From: Streptomyces sp. CA-210063
Lineage (GTDB): Bacteria; Actinomycetota; Actinomycetes; Streptomycetales; Streptomycetaceae
Assembly: GCF_024612015.1 (NCBI RefSeq)
Contig: NZ_CP102512.1
Span: 10,044,001 to 10,108,000, forward strand
Direction: 5' to 3'
DNA: 64,000 nucleotides
In this document: in pieces, positions 43,411 through 52,245 of the stretch
Position numbering within the stretch: the first letter of the stretch is position 1
Layout of the letters: every line of letters starts with the position of its first letter
The notes under the pieces: model-generated
What the model was told of the DNA's origin: nothing
The model's input: the letters and a program-made list of their open reading frames with translations, nothing else
The model's database searches: none
Program-made: the position numbers and the translations under genes

Positions 43411-45570
43411 ATGACCGAGACGGCTGAGCGGAACGGGGCCGCCGCGACGACGGCTCCCACGACCGGCACCGCCGGTGCTGCCGCCACGACGGCCACCACG
43501 ATGGCGAAGGCTCTGAACACCGCCCTGCGGGACGCGCTCGACGCGGACGAACGCGTCGTCGTCTTCGGCGAGGACGTCGGCCGGCTCGGCGGCGTCTTCC
43601 GGATCACGGAAGGACTCTCGGACACGTTCGGCGAACGCCGCTGCTTCGACACGCCGGTGGCCGAGGCGGGCATCGCGGGCCTCGCGGTCGGTATGGCGAT
43701 GGCCGGGTTCCGGCCGGTGGTGGAGATGCAGTTCGACGCGTTCGCCTATCCGGCGTTCGAACAGATCGCCTCCCACGTGGCCAAGCTCCGCAACCGCACC
43801 CGAGGCGCCCTGGCCCTGCCCATGGTCATCCGCATCCCGTACGGCGGCGGGATCGGCGGCGTGGAGCATCACAGCGACTCCAGCGAGGCGTACTACGCGC
43901 ACACGGCGGGCCTGAAGGTGGTGACCCCCGCGACCGTGGCGGACGCGTACTCCCTCCTGCGGGAGGCCATCGACGACCCGGACCCGGTGGTCTTCCTGGA
44001 ACCCAAGCGCCACTACTGGACCAAGGAGGACGTCCGTCTCCCGCTGCGCACCGAGCCGTTCGGCACGGCGGCGGTACGCCGCCCGGGAACGGACGCCACG
44101 CTCGTCGCCTACGGCCCGTCGGTCGCCGTGGCCCTGGCGGCGGCGCGGGAGGCGGCGGCCGAGGGCCTGGACGTGGAGGTGCTCGACCTGCGCACCCTCG
44201 TCCCACTCGACGACCACGCGCTCACGGCGTCGGTACGGCGCACCGGCCGCTGCCTGGTGGTGCACGAGGCCCAGGGGTTCGCCGGCGTCGGCGCCGAGAT
44301 CGCGGCACGCGTACAGGAGCGCTGCTTCGACGCACTGCGCGCGCCGGTGCTGCGCGTCACGGGCCTCGACATCCCCTATCCGCCGCCCCTGTTGGAGAGG
44401 GCCCATCTGCCCGGCACCGAGCGGGCGTTGGCAGGGCTGCGCCGTCTGCTGCCGGGTGACGGAACGGGCGTACGGCGTCCGGTGCGGGCCCGCGCCGCCG
44501 CTGCGGACACCGAGCGTGGGACCGTACGGACCTTTGAACTGCCCGACCTCGGTGAGGGGTTGGCCGAGGCGGAGGTACTGGAGTGGATGGTGGCCGTGGG
44601 CGACCACGTCACCGTCGACCAGACCGTGGCCGAGGTCGAGACGGCCAAGTCCGTCGTCACCCTGCCGAGCCCCTTCGCCGGAACGGTGACCGCCCTGCAC
44701 TGCCGCGCCGGAGAGACCATAGAGGTCGGCGCACCGCTGCTGTCGGTGGCCGAGCCGACACCGGAGCCGGAGGACGCGGGCGCCGACAACGCCGCGGGCG
44801 CCGAGGACGCGGGCGCCGACGACTCGGGGGCGGTCCTCACCGGGTACGGGACAGGCGGGGCGCGGGGCAGCCTCGTACTGACTGCGGAACAGCCCGCAGG
44901 CCCTCAACAGCCCGGAATGCGCGCCGCTTTGGACGCAGCCGCCGCGAAGTTCCTGCGGGCCCACCGGGACATACCCGCCGTCACCATCTGGGCGGACGCC
45001 GACGCCACCGGCCTGCTCGCGGCCCGCGACGCCCTCGGCACGGGCCTGCTCCCGCTGCTGGCCAGGGCCTGTGTCGCCGGGCTCGGCGCCTTCCCCGAAC
45101 TGAACGCCCGGGTGGACGCCGAGCGTTCGGAGACCGTCCGGCTGTCACGGGTGCACCTCGGCTTCGCCGCCCAGACCACCCACGGGCTGGTCGTCCCCGT
45201 CGTACGGGACGCCGACCGGTTGCCGCTCGACGAGCTGGCCGCCGAACTGCGCCGTCTGACCGACCTGGCGCGGCATGACGCGGTCCCCGCCGCGCACCTC
45301 ACCGGCGGCACCTTCACCCTCAACAACTACGGTCCCCTGGGCGTCGACGGCGCCACCCCGATCCTCAACCATCCCCAGTCCGCGATGCTCGGCATCGGCC
45401 GCCTCGTCGACCGCCCCTGGGCGGTGGAAGGCCGGGTGGAAGTACGCAAGGTTCTCCACGTGTCCCTGACCTTCGACCACCGCGTCTGCGACGGCGGCAC
45501 CGCGGCGGGCTTCCTCCGCCATGTCATCGACGGCTTCACCGCGTTCCGAGGCCCGGAGCAGGGCCGGTGA
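43411..45570 (+). CDS. Fusion of 2-oxoacid dehydrogenase E1-beta and dihydrolipoamide acyltransferase E2
   Basis: The 719-residue protein joins two normally separate subunits. Residues about 30-345 are E1-beta (NTALRDALDADERVVVFGED, FDTPVAEAGIAGLAVGMA). Residues about 370-450 are one lipoyl domain with the lysine in VAEVETAKSVVTL. After an acidic Ala/Asp-rich linker, residues about 490-719 are the acyltransferase core with SLTFDHRVCDGG. The usual E1/E3-binding domain between lipoyl and catalytic parts is not recognisable. No E3 gene is nearby. The fusion would fix E1 to E2 in a 1:1 ratio. Branched-chain, pyruvate or a specialised acyl donor for secondary metabolism all remain possible. Confidence 0.9.
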   Translation: MTETAERNGAAATTAPTTGTAGAAATTATTMAKALNTALRDALDADERVVVFGEDVGRLGGVFRITEGLSDTFGERRCFDTPVAEAGIAGLAVGMAMAGFRPVVEMQFDAFAYPAFEQIASHVAKLRNRTRGALALPMVIRIPYGGGIGGVEHHSDSSEAYYAHTAGLKVVTPATVADAYSLLREAIDDPDPVVFLEPKRHYWTKEDVRLPLRTEPFGTAAVRRPGTDATLVAYGPSVAVALAAAREAAAEGLDVEVLDLRTLVPLDDHALTASVRRTGRCLVVHEAQGFAGVGAEIAARVQERCFDALRAPVLRVTGLDIPYPPPLLERAHLPGTERALAGLRRLLPGDGTGVRRPVRARAAAADTERGTVRTFELPDLGEGLAEAEVLEWMVAVGDHVTVDQTVAEVETAKSVVTLPSPFAGTVTALHCRAGETIEVGAPLLSVAEPTPEPEDAGADNAAGAEDAGADDSGAVLTGYGTGGARGSLVLTAEQPAGPQQPGMRAALDAAAAKFLRAHRDIPAVTIWADADATGLLAARDALGTGLLPLLARACVAGLGAFPELNARVDAERSETVRLSRVHLGFAAQTTHGLVVPVVRDADRLPLDELAAELRRLTDLARHDAVPAAHLTGGTFTLNNYGPLGVDGATPILNHPQSAMLGIGRLVDRPWAVEGRVEVRKVLHVSLTFDHRVCDGGTAAGFLRHVIDGFTAFRGPEQGR

Positions 45571-45575
45571 CGTGA

Positions 45576-45590
45576 GCGGTCACCGACCGC
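45576..45590 (+). terminator. Short stem-loop after the E1-beta/E2 gene
   Basis: gcggtcaccgaccgc has 6-bp perfect arms with a 3-base loop, 5 bp after the stop codon. There is no T-run, but Streptomyces terminators often lack one. Support is only structural. Confidence 0.4.
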
Positions 45591-45655
45591 GGCGGTGCTG
45601 GGGGCGGGGCGCGTCGCGGCCCGTGGCCCGTGGCGCCGACCAGCCCTGGGGCGGG

Positions 45656-46777
45656 TCAGTGTGAGCCGTCCACCGGCAGTTCCAGACGCAGTTCGTAGCC
45701 TCCGTCCCCCAGGCGCCCGGACGTCACCGTTCCGCCGAGGAGTTCGGCTCGCTGGCGCAGGCCGATCAGGCCGTGATGGGCGCCCGGCAGGGAGAGGGCC
45801 GGGCGGCTGGGCGCGGTGTTGGTGACGGTCGCGCGGACGGTGCCGTCCCGGTGGCGGATGTGGATGGTGGCCGTGGCGCCGGGAGCGTGCTTGCGGATGT
45901 TGGTCAGGGCTTCCTGGACCGTGCGGTAGACGGCGCGCTGCACGGGCGGTGGGAGATCGGCGGGCAGGTCCGTCCGCAGGTCGGTCTCGATGCCGCTGCC
46001 GGTGACCAGCCGGTCGAGGTCGGCGAGGGAGGGCTGCGGCGTCAGCTCGGTGGGACGGCTGCCGGAGGCGCGCAGTACGCCGACCATGTGCCGCAGTTCG
46101 TCCAGGGTCTGCACGCTGAGCAGCCGTATCGTGGACGCGGCCTCCTTCGCCTCCCGGTCCCGGCTGCCGACCTGGAGTGCCCCGGCGCGGACGGCGATCA
46201 GACTGACCTGGTGGGAGACGGCGTCGTGCATCTCCCGGGCGAGCTGGGCGCGTTCCTTCGCCAGCACGCTCTGCGCGACCAGCAGCCGCTCGTGTTCACG
46301 CGCCTCGGACACCTCGACCAGACGCAGGGACAGTTCCCGGCGGGCCTGGACGAGCTGCCCGAGAAAGAGGGGCGCGGTCGCCTGCGCCAGGCTGTAGGAG
46401 AGAGGGATCAGGGCCTGCCGGTCGTCCAGGTCGGCGAACTCCGGTGACGGCCACGACCACCAGGTGAGGTCGCAGACCGTGAACCCCAGCGCGCAGACGG
46501 CCAGCAGAATGCGGTGATGGGTGCGCGAGGCGAGGGTGTACAGCGCCACCAGCGTGGCGAACACCGCGTCGGTGAACAGGGCGGTCGGCAGGGTGAGCAG
46601 GAAGGTCGGCAGCGGGAGCCTGTGGCGTAGGACGAGCGCGAGGGCCGCGAGCAGGGCGGAGGCCAGTTCCCGGGGGTGATGGGCGCCCGTGTCATGGATC
46701 CACGCGTCCACCAGGGAGGCCGTCACCAGCGCGGCGGCCGTCATCGGCGCGTGCGGGGTACGGCCGGGGGACCTCAT
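45656..46777 (-). CDS. Sensor histidine kinase (NarL/LiaS class, HisKA_3)
   Basis: The 373-residue protein has about five membrane helices in residues 1-150 and a short coiled linker. The dimerisation helix has the phospho-acceptor His in REMHDAVSHQVSLIAVRAGA near residue 203. The ATPase part includes VQEALTNIRKHAPGA (N-box) and GLIGLRQRAELLGG (G-box). Its ATG overlaps the stop of the response regulator gene, so the two are co-translated. It converges on the E1/E2 genes. The signal is unknown. Confidence 0.92.
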   Translation of the reverse strand: MRSPGRTPHAPMTAAALVTASLVDAWIHDTGAHHPRELASALLAALALVLRHRLPLPTFLLTLPTALFTDAVFATLVALYTLASRTHHRILLAVCALGFTVCDLTWWSWPSPEFADLDDRQALIPLSYSLAQATAPLFLGQLVQARRELSLRLVEVSEAREHERLLVAQSVLAKERAQLAREMHDAVSHQVSLIAVRAGALQVGSRDREAKEAASTIRLLSVQTLDELRHMVGVLRASGSRPTELTPQPSLADLDRLVTGSGIETDLRTDLPADLPPPVQRAVYRTVQEALTNIRKHAPGATATIHIRHRDGTVRATVTNTAPSRPALSLPGAHHGLIGLRQRAELLGGTVTSGRLGDGGYELRLELPVDGSH

Positions 46778-47451
46778 CCGCCCTCCCCGTCCCGGCCGGG
46801 GCAGCGCGACGGCCTCAACAGGCCCGCACGCTCGGCCAGCAGGGCCGCCTGCACACGGCTGCCGACCTCCAGCTTGGTCAGGAGGGCGCTCACATGGTCC
46901 TTGACCGTCCCGGTGCTCAGATGCATCCGGTCACCGATGTCGGTGTTGGACAGCCCCTCGGTGATGAGGACGAGAACGGCACGCTCGCGCTCGGTGAGCC
47001 GGTCGACGAGCCGGGCGGCGGCCTCCCGGGGGCCGTTGTCGAGATAGCCGTCCACGACGGTACGGGTCACCCGGGACGACAGTACGACCCCGCCGGCCAC
47101 CAACGTCCGTACCAGATACGGAAGTTGCTCCGGATCGGTGTCCTTGAGGAGGAAACCGGCGGCCCCCGACCGCAGGGCGGCCGCCACGTACTCGTCCATG
47201 TCGAAGGTGGTGAGCATGGCCACCACAGGAGGGCGCGGCAGTCTGCGGAGTTCCGCGAGGACCGTGAGCCCGTCCACATCCGGCATACGGATGTCCAGCA
47301 GGACGACCTCGGGACGCAGCTCCCGCACCGCGTGGACCGCCCGGCCGCCGGGGACAGCCGCCACGACGTCGATGTCGTCCGCCGAGTTGAGGATGTGCTC
47401 GAAGCCCGTACGGATCAGGGCTTCGTCGTCGACCACCAGTACCCGGATCAC
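46774..47451 (-). CDS. LuxR-type response regulator, partner of the adjacent kinase
   Basis: The 225-residue protein has a receiver domain (VLVVDDEALIRTGFE, phospho-Asp in LLDIRMPDVDG near residue 54, Lys in GFLLKDT). The NarL/LuxR DNA-binding domain follows, with LTERERAVLVLITEGLSNTD and STGTVKDHVSALLTKL. GTG at 47451 is chosen because the receiver fold starts there, although the ribosome site is weak. A longer in-frame start adds about 53 residues that do not look like the family. The gene faces the membrane acyltransferase gene at 47641 across a 189-bp gap, which may be a target. Confidence 0.9.
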   Translation of the reverse strand: MIRVLVVDDEALIRTGFEHILNSADDIDVVAAVPGGRAVHAVRELRPEVVLLDIRMPDVDGLTVLAELRRLPRPPVVAMLTTFDMDEYVAAALRSGAAGFLLKDTDPEQLPYLVRTLVAGGVVLSSRVTRTVVDGYLDNGPREAAARLVDRLTERERAVLVLITEGLSNTDIGDRMHLSTGTVKDHVSALLTKLEVGSRVQAALLAERAGLLRPSRCPGRDGEGG

Positions 47452-47640
47452 CCGTGCCCCGCTCGCCGTCGGACCACCACTGGACTTGTTCTGGATCCCT
47501 ACGACGTCCGGGGCCGCCTCCGGGTTCCTTTCCTCCCGTTTTCCGGTCACCTGGCGGGGGTGACTCCGGCTGGTCGGCGGGGCATCTTCAGCCATCCGCC
47601 GGATGGGCACACACCCGTGGCGCCCCCGACGGTGAAGTGC

Positions 47641-48897
47641 ATGACACCAGACACGTCATCGGACCTGTCGTCCAAGTCGGGCACCACCACCGTCGCCACC
47701 ACCACCGAAGCGGGGCGCACCGCCGCAGTCCCCCGAGGGCCGTCGACCGGGCGGCTGGTGGGCCTCGATCTGGCCCGGGGTCTCGCGGTCTTCGGCATGT
47801 ACGCCGCCCACGTCGGCCCGGACCCGGCGGTCGGCGGGCCGCTGGGTTTCGTCATGGAGCTGGCTCGGGGGCGTTCCTCCGCGCTGTTCGCGCTGCTCGC
47901 CGGCTTCACCCTCGTGCTGATCACCGGCCGCCCGCAGCCGCGCACCGGGCGTGCCGGACGGCAGGCGGTGGGCCGGATGGTCATCCGTTCCGTCGTCCTG
48001 ATCGTCCTGGGCTTCGCCCTGACCGCCCTCGACACCGAGGTCGACGTGATCCTCGCTTTCTACGGGCTGACCTTCCTCGCCGTCCTCCCGCTGTACCGGC
48101 TGCGGGCCCGGACGCTCGCGACAGTCGCCGCCGTCTGCGCACTCGCCATGCCCCAAGTCCTGTACGGGATCCGTCTGTTGGTCGAGGAGGGAAGCTGGGC
48201 GGACACGGTCGTCGCCTGGGACCCGCTGGCCCGGGTCAGCGGCACGGACGGCTTCATGGAACTGCTGTTCACGGGCGAGTACCCCGTGCTCACCTGGATG
48301 TCGTTCATGCTCGCCGGCATGGCGGTGGCCCGCCTCGACCTCACCCGAAGTGCGGTTCGCACCCAACTGGCCGTCACCGGAGGCGCGTTGGCCGTGCTCG
48401 GCTACGGCGGATCCTGGCTGGCACTGCGCCTCGTCCCGCATGCGCAATCCACCGTCGCCGCCGCCACGGACGGCGATTCGGCCGCCTCGGCCTGGTGGTC
48501 CGACACGGTCGGTTACCTCGTCGACGACACCCCGGCGGCCTGGCTCCTGGTGGGCGCGCCGCACAGCCAGACGACCTTCTCCATCCTCGGCAACACCGGT
48601 GCGGCGCTCCTCGTCGTGGCGCTGTGCGTCACCGCCACGGACCGACTGCCGCGTGTCCGGCGCCTCGCCATCCCCGTCCGCGCCGTCGGTATGACGGCCC
48701 TCACCGCGTACGTCCTCCACATCCTCGCCATCCGGCAGTTCGGCATGGAGGACGAGCACGGTCCGGCTCTCGTCGACCTCCTCGTCTTCAGCCTGACCGC
48801 GATGGTGCTCGCCACCGCCTGGACCCGATGGTTCCGGCGTGGACCGCTGGAGTACCTGCTGCACGTCAGCACCCGACCGGCCCGCTTCATCAGGTGA
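47641..48897 (+). CDS. Multi-pass membrane protein, DUF418/heparan acetyltransferase-like
   Basis: The 418-residue protein has about nine or ten hydrophobic helices. After a Ser/Thr-rich start it reads GRLVGLDLARGLAVFGMYAAHV, the signature of the DUF1624/DUF418 group related to heparan-alpha-glucosaminide N-acetyltransferase. Further on it has GMTALTAYVLHILAIRQFG, typical of the DUF418 C-terminal part. Proteins of this group are thought to move acyl groups across membranes, but the bacterial substrate is usually unknown. It is transcribed away from the two-component genes, which may control it. Confidence 0.82.
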   Translation: MTPDTSSDLSSKSGTTTVATTTEAGRTAAVPRGPSTGRLVGLDLARGLAVFGMYAAHVGPDPAVGGPLGFVMELARGRSSALFALLAGFTLVLITGRPQPRTGRAGRQAVGRMVIRSVVLIVLGFALTALDTEVDVILAFYGLTFLAVLPLYRLRARTLATVAAVCALAMPQVLYGIRLLVEEGSWADTVVAWDPLARVSGTDGFMELLFTGEYPVLTWMSFMLAGMAVARLDLTRSAVRTQLAVTGGALAVLGYGGSWLALRLVPHAQSTVAAATDGDSAASAWWSDTVGYLVDDTPAAWLLVGAPHSQTTFSILGNTGAALLVVALCVTATDRLPRVRRLAIPVRAVGMTALTAYVLHILAIRQFGMEDEHGPALVDLLVFSLTAMVLATAWTRWFRRGPLEYLLHVSTRPARFIR

Positions 48898-49054
48898 CGC
48901 CTCACGGCACATCCGGACGAACTTCAGCCGAACGACCGCCGATTCACCATGACGGCATGGACAGATCACGTCCGCCTACGCGCAAGCTTCTCTCCGCACC
49001 ATCTGCATGTCACCGATCATCGACGCATTCATGACGGTAAGGAAGCGAACGCCT

Positions 49055-50371
49055 GTGAGAACGTCCCGCGCCAAAAGAAGAGTCGCCCTCCTGGCCTCCG
49101 GCACCGCGTTGACCACCTTCCTCGCGGCGGCGCCCGCGGGAGCGGGCACCTCCGGCCTTGCGACGGTGACCGCGACGAGCGAGTCGGCCGCGCTCTTCGA
49201 CGACGAGGCCGGCGGCAACTCCGACGCCGACGACCCGGCGATCTGGCGGAACCCCGCCGACCCCGGCCGCAGCCTCGTCGTGGCCACCGCCAAGGAGGGC
49301 GGCCTGCGCGTCTACGACCTCGACGCCCGCCTCGTGCAGTCGGTGTCCGCGCCGAAGCCGCCGACGGAGGACGACGCCCCCGGCCGCTACAACAACGTCG
49401 ACCTCGTCACCGGCCTGCGCACCTCCGCCGGCCGGGCCGACGTGGCGGTGGTCAGCGACCGGGGCAACGACCGGCTGCGGATCTACCGCATCGACCCCTC
49501 CGCCCCGAACGGCCCCCTGACCGACATCACCGACCCGGCCGCCGCCCCCGTGTTCTCCGCCGACCAGGCAGAGATCAACGACCAGCACACCGCGTACGGC
49601 CTCGCCACCTGGACGGACAAGGCCACCGGCCGCACCTACGCCCTGGTCAGCCGGCGCGAGCGCACCCGTCTCGCCCTGCTCGAACTCGTCCCGGCGGCGA
49701 ACGGCAAGGTCGGCTACCGCAACGTCCGCACCCTCGACCTGCCCGCCTCCTTCCGCCTGCCCGACGGCACGACCTGGAGCCCCTGCGGCGAACCCGGCGA
49801 ACTCCCGCAGATCGAGGGCATGGTCGTCGACCCGGCCACCGGAACCCTCTACGCCGGCCAGGAGGACATCGGCATCTGGCGCCTGCCCGCCGACCTCACC
49901 GGCAAGCCGGTCCTGGTCGACAGGACCAAGGAGTACGGCGTCCCCGGGACGTACGACGAGGAGACCGAGGAGTGCACGCCGGGCGCCGACCCCGGCTACG
50001 GCGGGAAGCGCCTGTCGGCCGATGTCGAGGGCCTGACCATCTACCAGGAGAGCGACGGGGACGGCTACCTGCTCGCCTCCAGCCAGGGTGACAACACCTT
50101 CGCCCTGTACGACCGCGAGGTGAGCGAGGCCAACGAGTACGAGGGCGGTTTCAGGATCGGCGCCGCCTCCCAGACGCTCGACAGCGTGGAGGAGTGCGAC
50201 GGCGCCGCCGTCCTCAACGCCCCGCTGGGCAGCCGCTATCCGCGCGGCCTCCTCGTCGTCCAGGACGGCCACGAGACCCCCGAGGTCCCCGACGGCGAGG
50301 GCGGCACCCGCACGGGCACCGGCTTCAAGTTCGTCGACCTGGGCAAGCTGGTGGACGCCACCGACATGTAG
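49055..50371 (+). CDS. Secreted beta-propeller phytase
   Basis: The 438-residue product has a signal peptide (RRVALLASGTALTTFLAAAP) and then the propeller phytase core. Characteristic pieces include DADDPAIWRNPADPGRSLVV, YNNVDLVTGL, VVSDRGNDRLRIYRID, QIEGMVVDPATGTLYAGQED and DVEGLTIYQ. The many Asp and Glu residues bind Ca2+ and phytate. It releases phosphate from phytic acid outside the cell. GTG at 49055 has AAGGA about 11 bases upstream and gives a clean signal peptide; ATG at 49031 is the alternative. It ends at a strong hairpin shared with the convergent GntR gene. Confidence 0.9.
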   Translation: MRTSRAKRRVALLASGTALTTFLAAAPAGAGTSGLATVTATSESAALFDDEAGGNSDADDPAIWRNPADPGRSLVVATAKEGGLRVYDLDARLVQSVSAPKPPTEDDAPGRYNNVDLVTGLRTSAGRADVAVVSDRGNDRLRIYRIDPSAPNGPLTDITDPAAAPVFSADQAEINDQHTAYGLATWTDKATGRTYALVSRRERTRLALLELVPAANGKVGYRNVRTLDLPASFRLPDGTTWSPCGEPGELPQIEGMVVDPATGTLYAGQEDIGIWRLPADLTGKPVLVDRTKEYGVPGTYDEETEECTPGADPGYGGKRLSADVEGLTIYQESDGDGYLLASSQGDNTFALYDREVSEANEYEGGFRIGAASQTLDSVEECDGAAVLNAPLGSRYPRGLLVVQDGHETPEVPDGEGGTRTGTGFKFVDLGKLVDATDM

Positions 50372-50387
50372 CGTCCGCGTCCGACGA

Positions 50388-50431
50388 TCCGTCACGGCCA
50401 CCGGGGCAGCCCGCCCGGCGGCCGTGACGGA
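50388..50431. terminator. Bidirectional stem-loop between phytase and GntR genes
   Basis: tccgtcacggcc (50388-50399) and its exact complement ggccgtgacgga (50420-50431) form a 12-bp perfect stem. Inside the 20-base loop CCGGG and CCCGG can pair further. It lies between two convergent stop codons 76 bp apart and fits a terminator for both. Confidence 0.85.
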
Positions 50432-50447
50432 CCTCTTCCGCCCGTGC

Positions 50448-51155
50448 TCAGCCCTCGATCACGCAGAGGGGGTCCCTCTCCTCGACGAGGTCGGCCGCCA
50501 GCCACTGCTCCACGGCGGCGACATGGACCGTCGCGGCGGAGACCGCCAGTGCGGCGTCGCGGGCCCTCAGGGCGCGGAGGATCTCCTCGTGCTCCCGGTG
50601 GGCGTGCTCCACGGACCGCTCCGTGCGGGTGGCCCGGACGATGCGGGCCCGCTGGGTGCGGGTGGAGAGCACCCGCAGCAGCATCGACAGCACCGGGTTG
50701 CCGACCGCCTCCACGATCCGCAGATGGAAGGCGATGTCGTGGCCGACGAACTCCTCGACCGTCGCGGCGGCCCGCGACCGCTCCAGGACGGCGGCCAGTT
50801 CGTCGAGGTCGTCCGCCGTGAGCAGCGCGGCGGCCACCCCGGTCGCCTGGGGTTCCAGCAGCCGCCGTACCTGGAGCAGTTGCAGGGCCGTCTGCCCCTG
50901 GGAGACGTCCGAGGCGAAGGAGAGCGACTCCAGCAGGAGATGGGGCTCCAGACTGGACACGTATGTGCCGTCGCCCTGCCGCGTGACCAGGATCCGCATC
51001 GCGGTCAGCGCCCGCACGGCCTCCCGCAGCGAACTGCGGGACAGACCGAGCTGCGCGGCGAGGACCTCCTCCTTCGGAAGGCGGGAGCCCGGCGCCAGTT
51101 CGCCGGCCACGATCATCGCCTTGATCTTGTCCATCGCCTCGTCCGTCAGTGCCAC
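50448..51155 (-). CDS. GntR-family (FadR subfamily) regulator of the fucose locus
   Basis: The 235-residue protein has a winged helix (DKIKAMIVAGELAPGSRLPK, LGLSRSSLREAVRALTAM, GDGTYVSSL) and an all-helical FCD effector domain. The FCD domain includes the metal-site-like segments HDIAFHLRIVEAVGN and HREHEEILRALRARD. GTG at 51155 has GGGAGG seven bases upstream. It is the last gene of the minus-strand transport operon, 47 bp after the permease. It probably binds the three palindromes at 55151-55394 and responds to fucose, fuconate or a breakdown product. Confidence 0.9.
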   Translation of the reverse strand: MALTDEAMDKIKAMIVAGELAPGSRLPKEEVLAAQLGLSRSSLREAVRALTAMRILVTRQGDGTYVSSLEPHLLLESLSFASDVSQGQTALQLLQVRRLLEPQATGVAAALLTADDLDELAAVLERSRAAATVEEFVGHDIAFHLRIVEAVGNPVLSMLLRVLSTRTQRARIVRATRTERSVEHAHREHEEILRALRARDAALAVSAATVHVAAVEQWLAADLVEERDPLCVIEG

Positions 51156-51202
51156 GAGGTGCCTCCCTGTACCGGTTACCGCCGCTTGTCGCCGTACCGG
51201 GG

Positions 51203-52243
51203 CTACTCCTGCTTCTCGCCCGAGGCGAAGCGGGAGATGATCAGCGCGACGATGATGATCGCGCCGTTGAGGAACTGGTTCCACAGCGGCGGCACACCCG
51301 CCAGCGTCATGACGTTCACGACGAGCTGGAGCGTCAGCACACCGGTGAGCGCCCCGAAGATCGAGCCCTTGCCGCCGTTGAGGCTCACGCCGCCGATGAC
51401 GGTCGCGGCGAAGACCTGGAAGATCCAGCCGCTGCCCTGGGTCGCGGAGATCGACCCGTAGTGCCCGCTGTAGAGGATGCCGGCGAACGCGGCCAGCACA
51501 CTGCCGAGGATCAGCACCGCCCACACGATCCGGTCCACCCGGATACCGGCCGTGCGGGCCGCCTCCGCGTTGCCGCCGATCGCGTACAGCGCCCGCCCGT
51601 GCCGCAGCCAGGCCAGCGCGCTGCCGCCGATGACGAACAGCACCACGCAGATCCAGATCGCGGCCGGGACACCCAGCCAGGACGCCTTGCCCAGGTAGGT
51701 GAAGGAGGACGGCATTTCCACGATGGACTGGCCCTCGGAGAGCGCGACCTGGAGGCCGCGCAGCATGGTCAGCATGCCGAGGGTGACGATGAAGCCGTTG
51801 AGACGCAGCTTCAGGATCAGGAACCCGTTGACGGCCCCGATCACCACGCCCACCAGCAGACAGAGCGGCACGGCCGTCCACTCGGGCAGCAGCCCTAGCC
51901 CCGTGAACCGGGCGCCGCTGGTCGGCAGGACCAGCCATACGGCGATGACGGGCGCCACACCGATCGTGGACTCCAGGGACAGGTCCATCCGTCCGCAGAT
52001 CAGGATCAGCGCGGTGGCCAGCACCAGCAGGCTCAGCTCGGTGGACTGCTGGGCCACACCGATGAGGTTGTCGGCGGTCAGGAAGGCCGGCGAGACGATG
52101 AAGCCGATCAGGCCGAGGACGAGGATCGCCGGGACCAGGGACAGCTCACGGAAGCGACCGAGGTCGAGCCCGCGGCGGGTGTCTCCGGCGGTCTCCCGCG
52201 CCACGCTCGTGGCGGGGTCGGTGACATCAGTGGTGGCGGACAT
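51203..52243 (-). CDS. Sugar ABC transporter permease (RbsC type)
   Basis: The 346-residue membrane protein has eight to ten helices and RbsC-family landmarks: NLIGVAQQSTELSLLVLATA, GRMDLSLESTIG, LNGFIVTLGMLTMLRG, YAIGGNAEAARTAGI and FAATVIGGVSLNGGKGSIFG. It forms the channel for a monosaccharide, probably L-fucose given the divergent catabolic operon. Its start follows the ATPase stop by 2 bp. Confidence 0.92.
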   Translation of the reverse strand: MSATTDVTDPATSVARETAGDTRRGLDLGRFRELSLVPAILVLGLIGFIVSPAFLTADNLIGVAQQSTELSLLVLATALILICGRMDLSLESTIGVAPVIAVWLVLPTSGARFTGLGLLPEWTAVPLCLLVGVVIGAVNGFLILKLRLNGFIVTLGMLTMLRGLQVALSEGQSIVEMPSSFTYLGKASWLGVPAAIWICVVLFVIGGSALAWLRHGRALYAIGGNAEAARTAGIRVDRIVWAVLILGSVLAAFAGILYSGHYGSISATQGSGWIFQVFAATVIGGVSLNGGKGSIFGALTGVLTLQLVVNVMTLAGVPPLWNQFLNGAIIIVALIISRFASGEKQE

Positions 52244-52245
52244 GA

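Noticed and set aside
48919..48951. Possible PHO box (PhoP site) upstream of the phytase
   Set aside because: TTCA-containing words occur but their spacing is 20 bp rather than a clean 11-bp repeat, so the match to the consensus is too weak.
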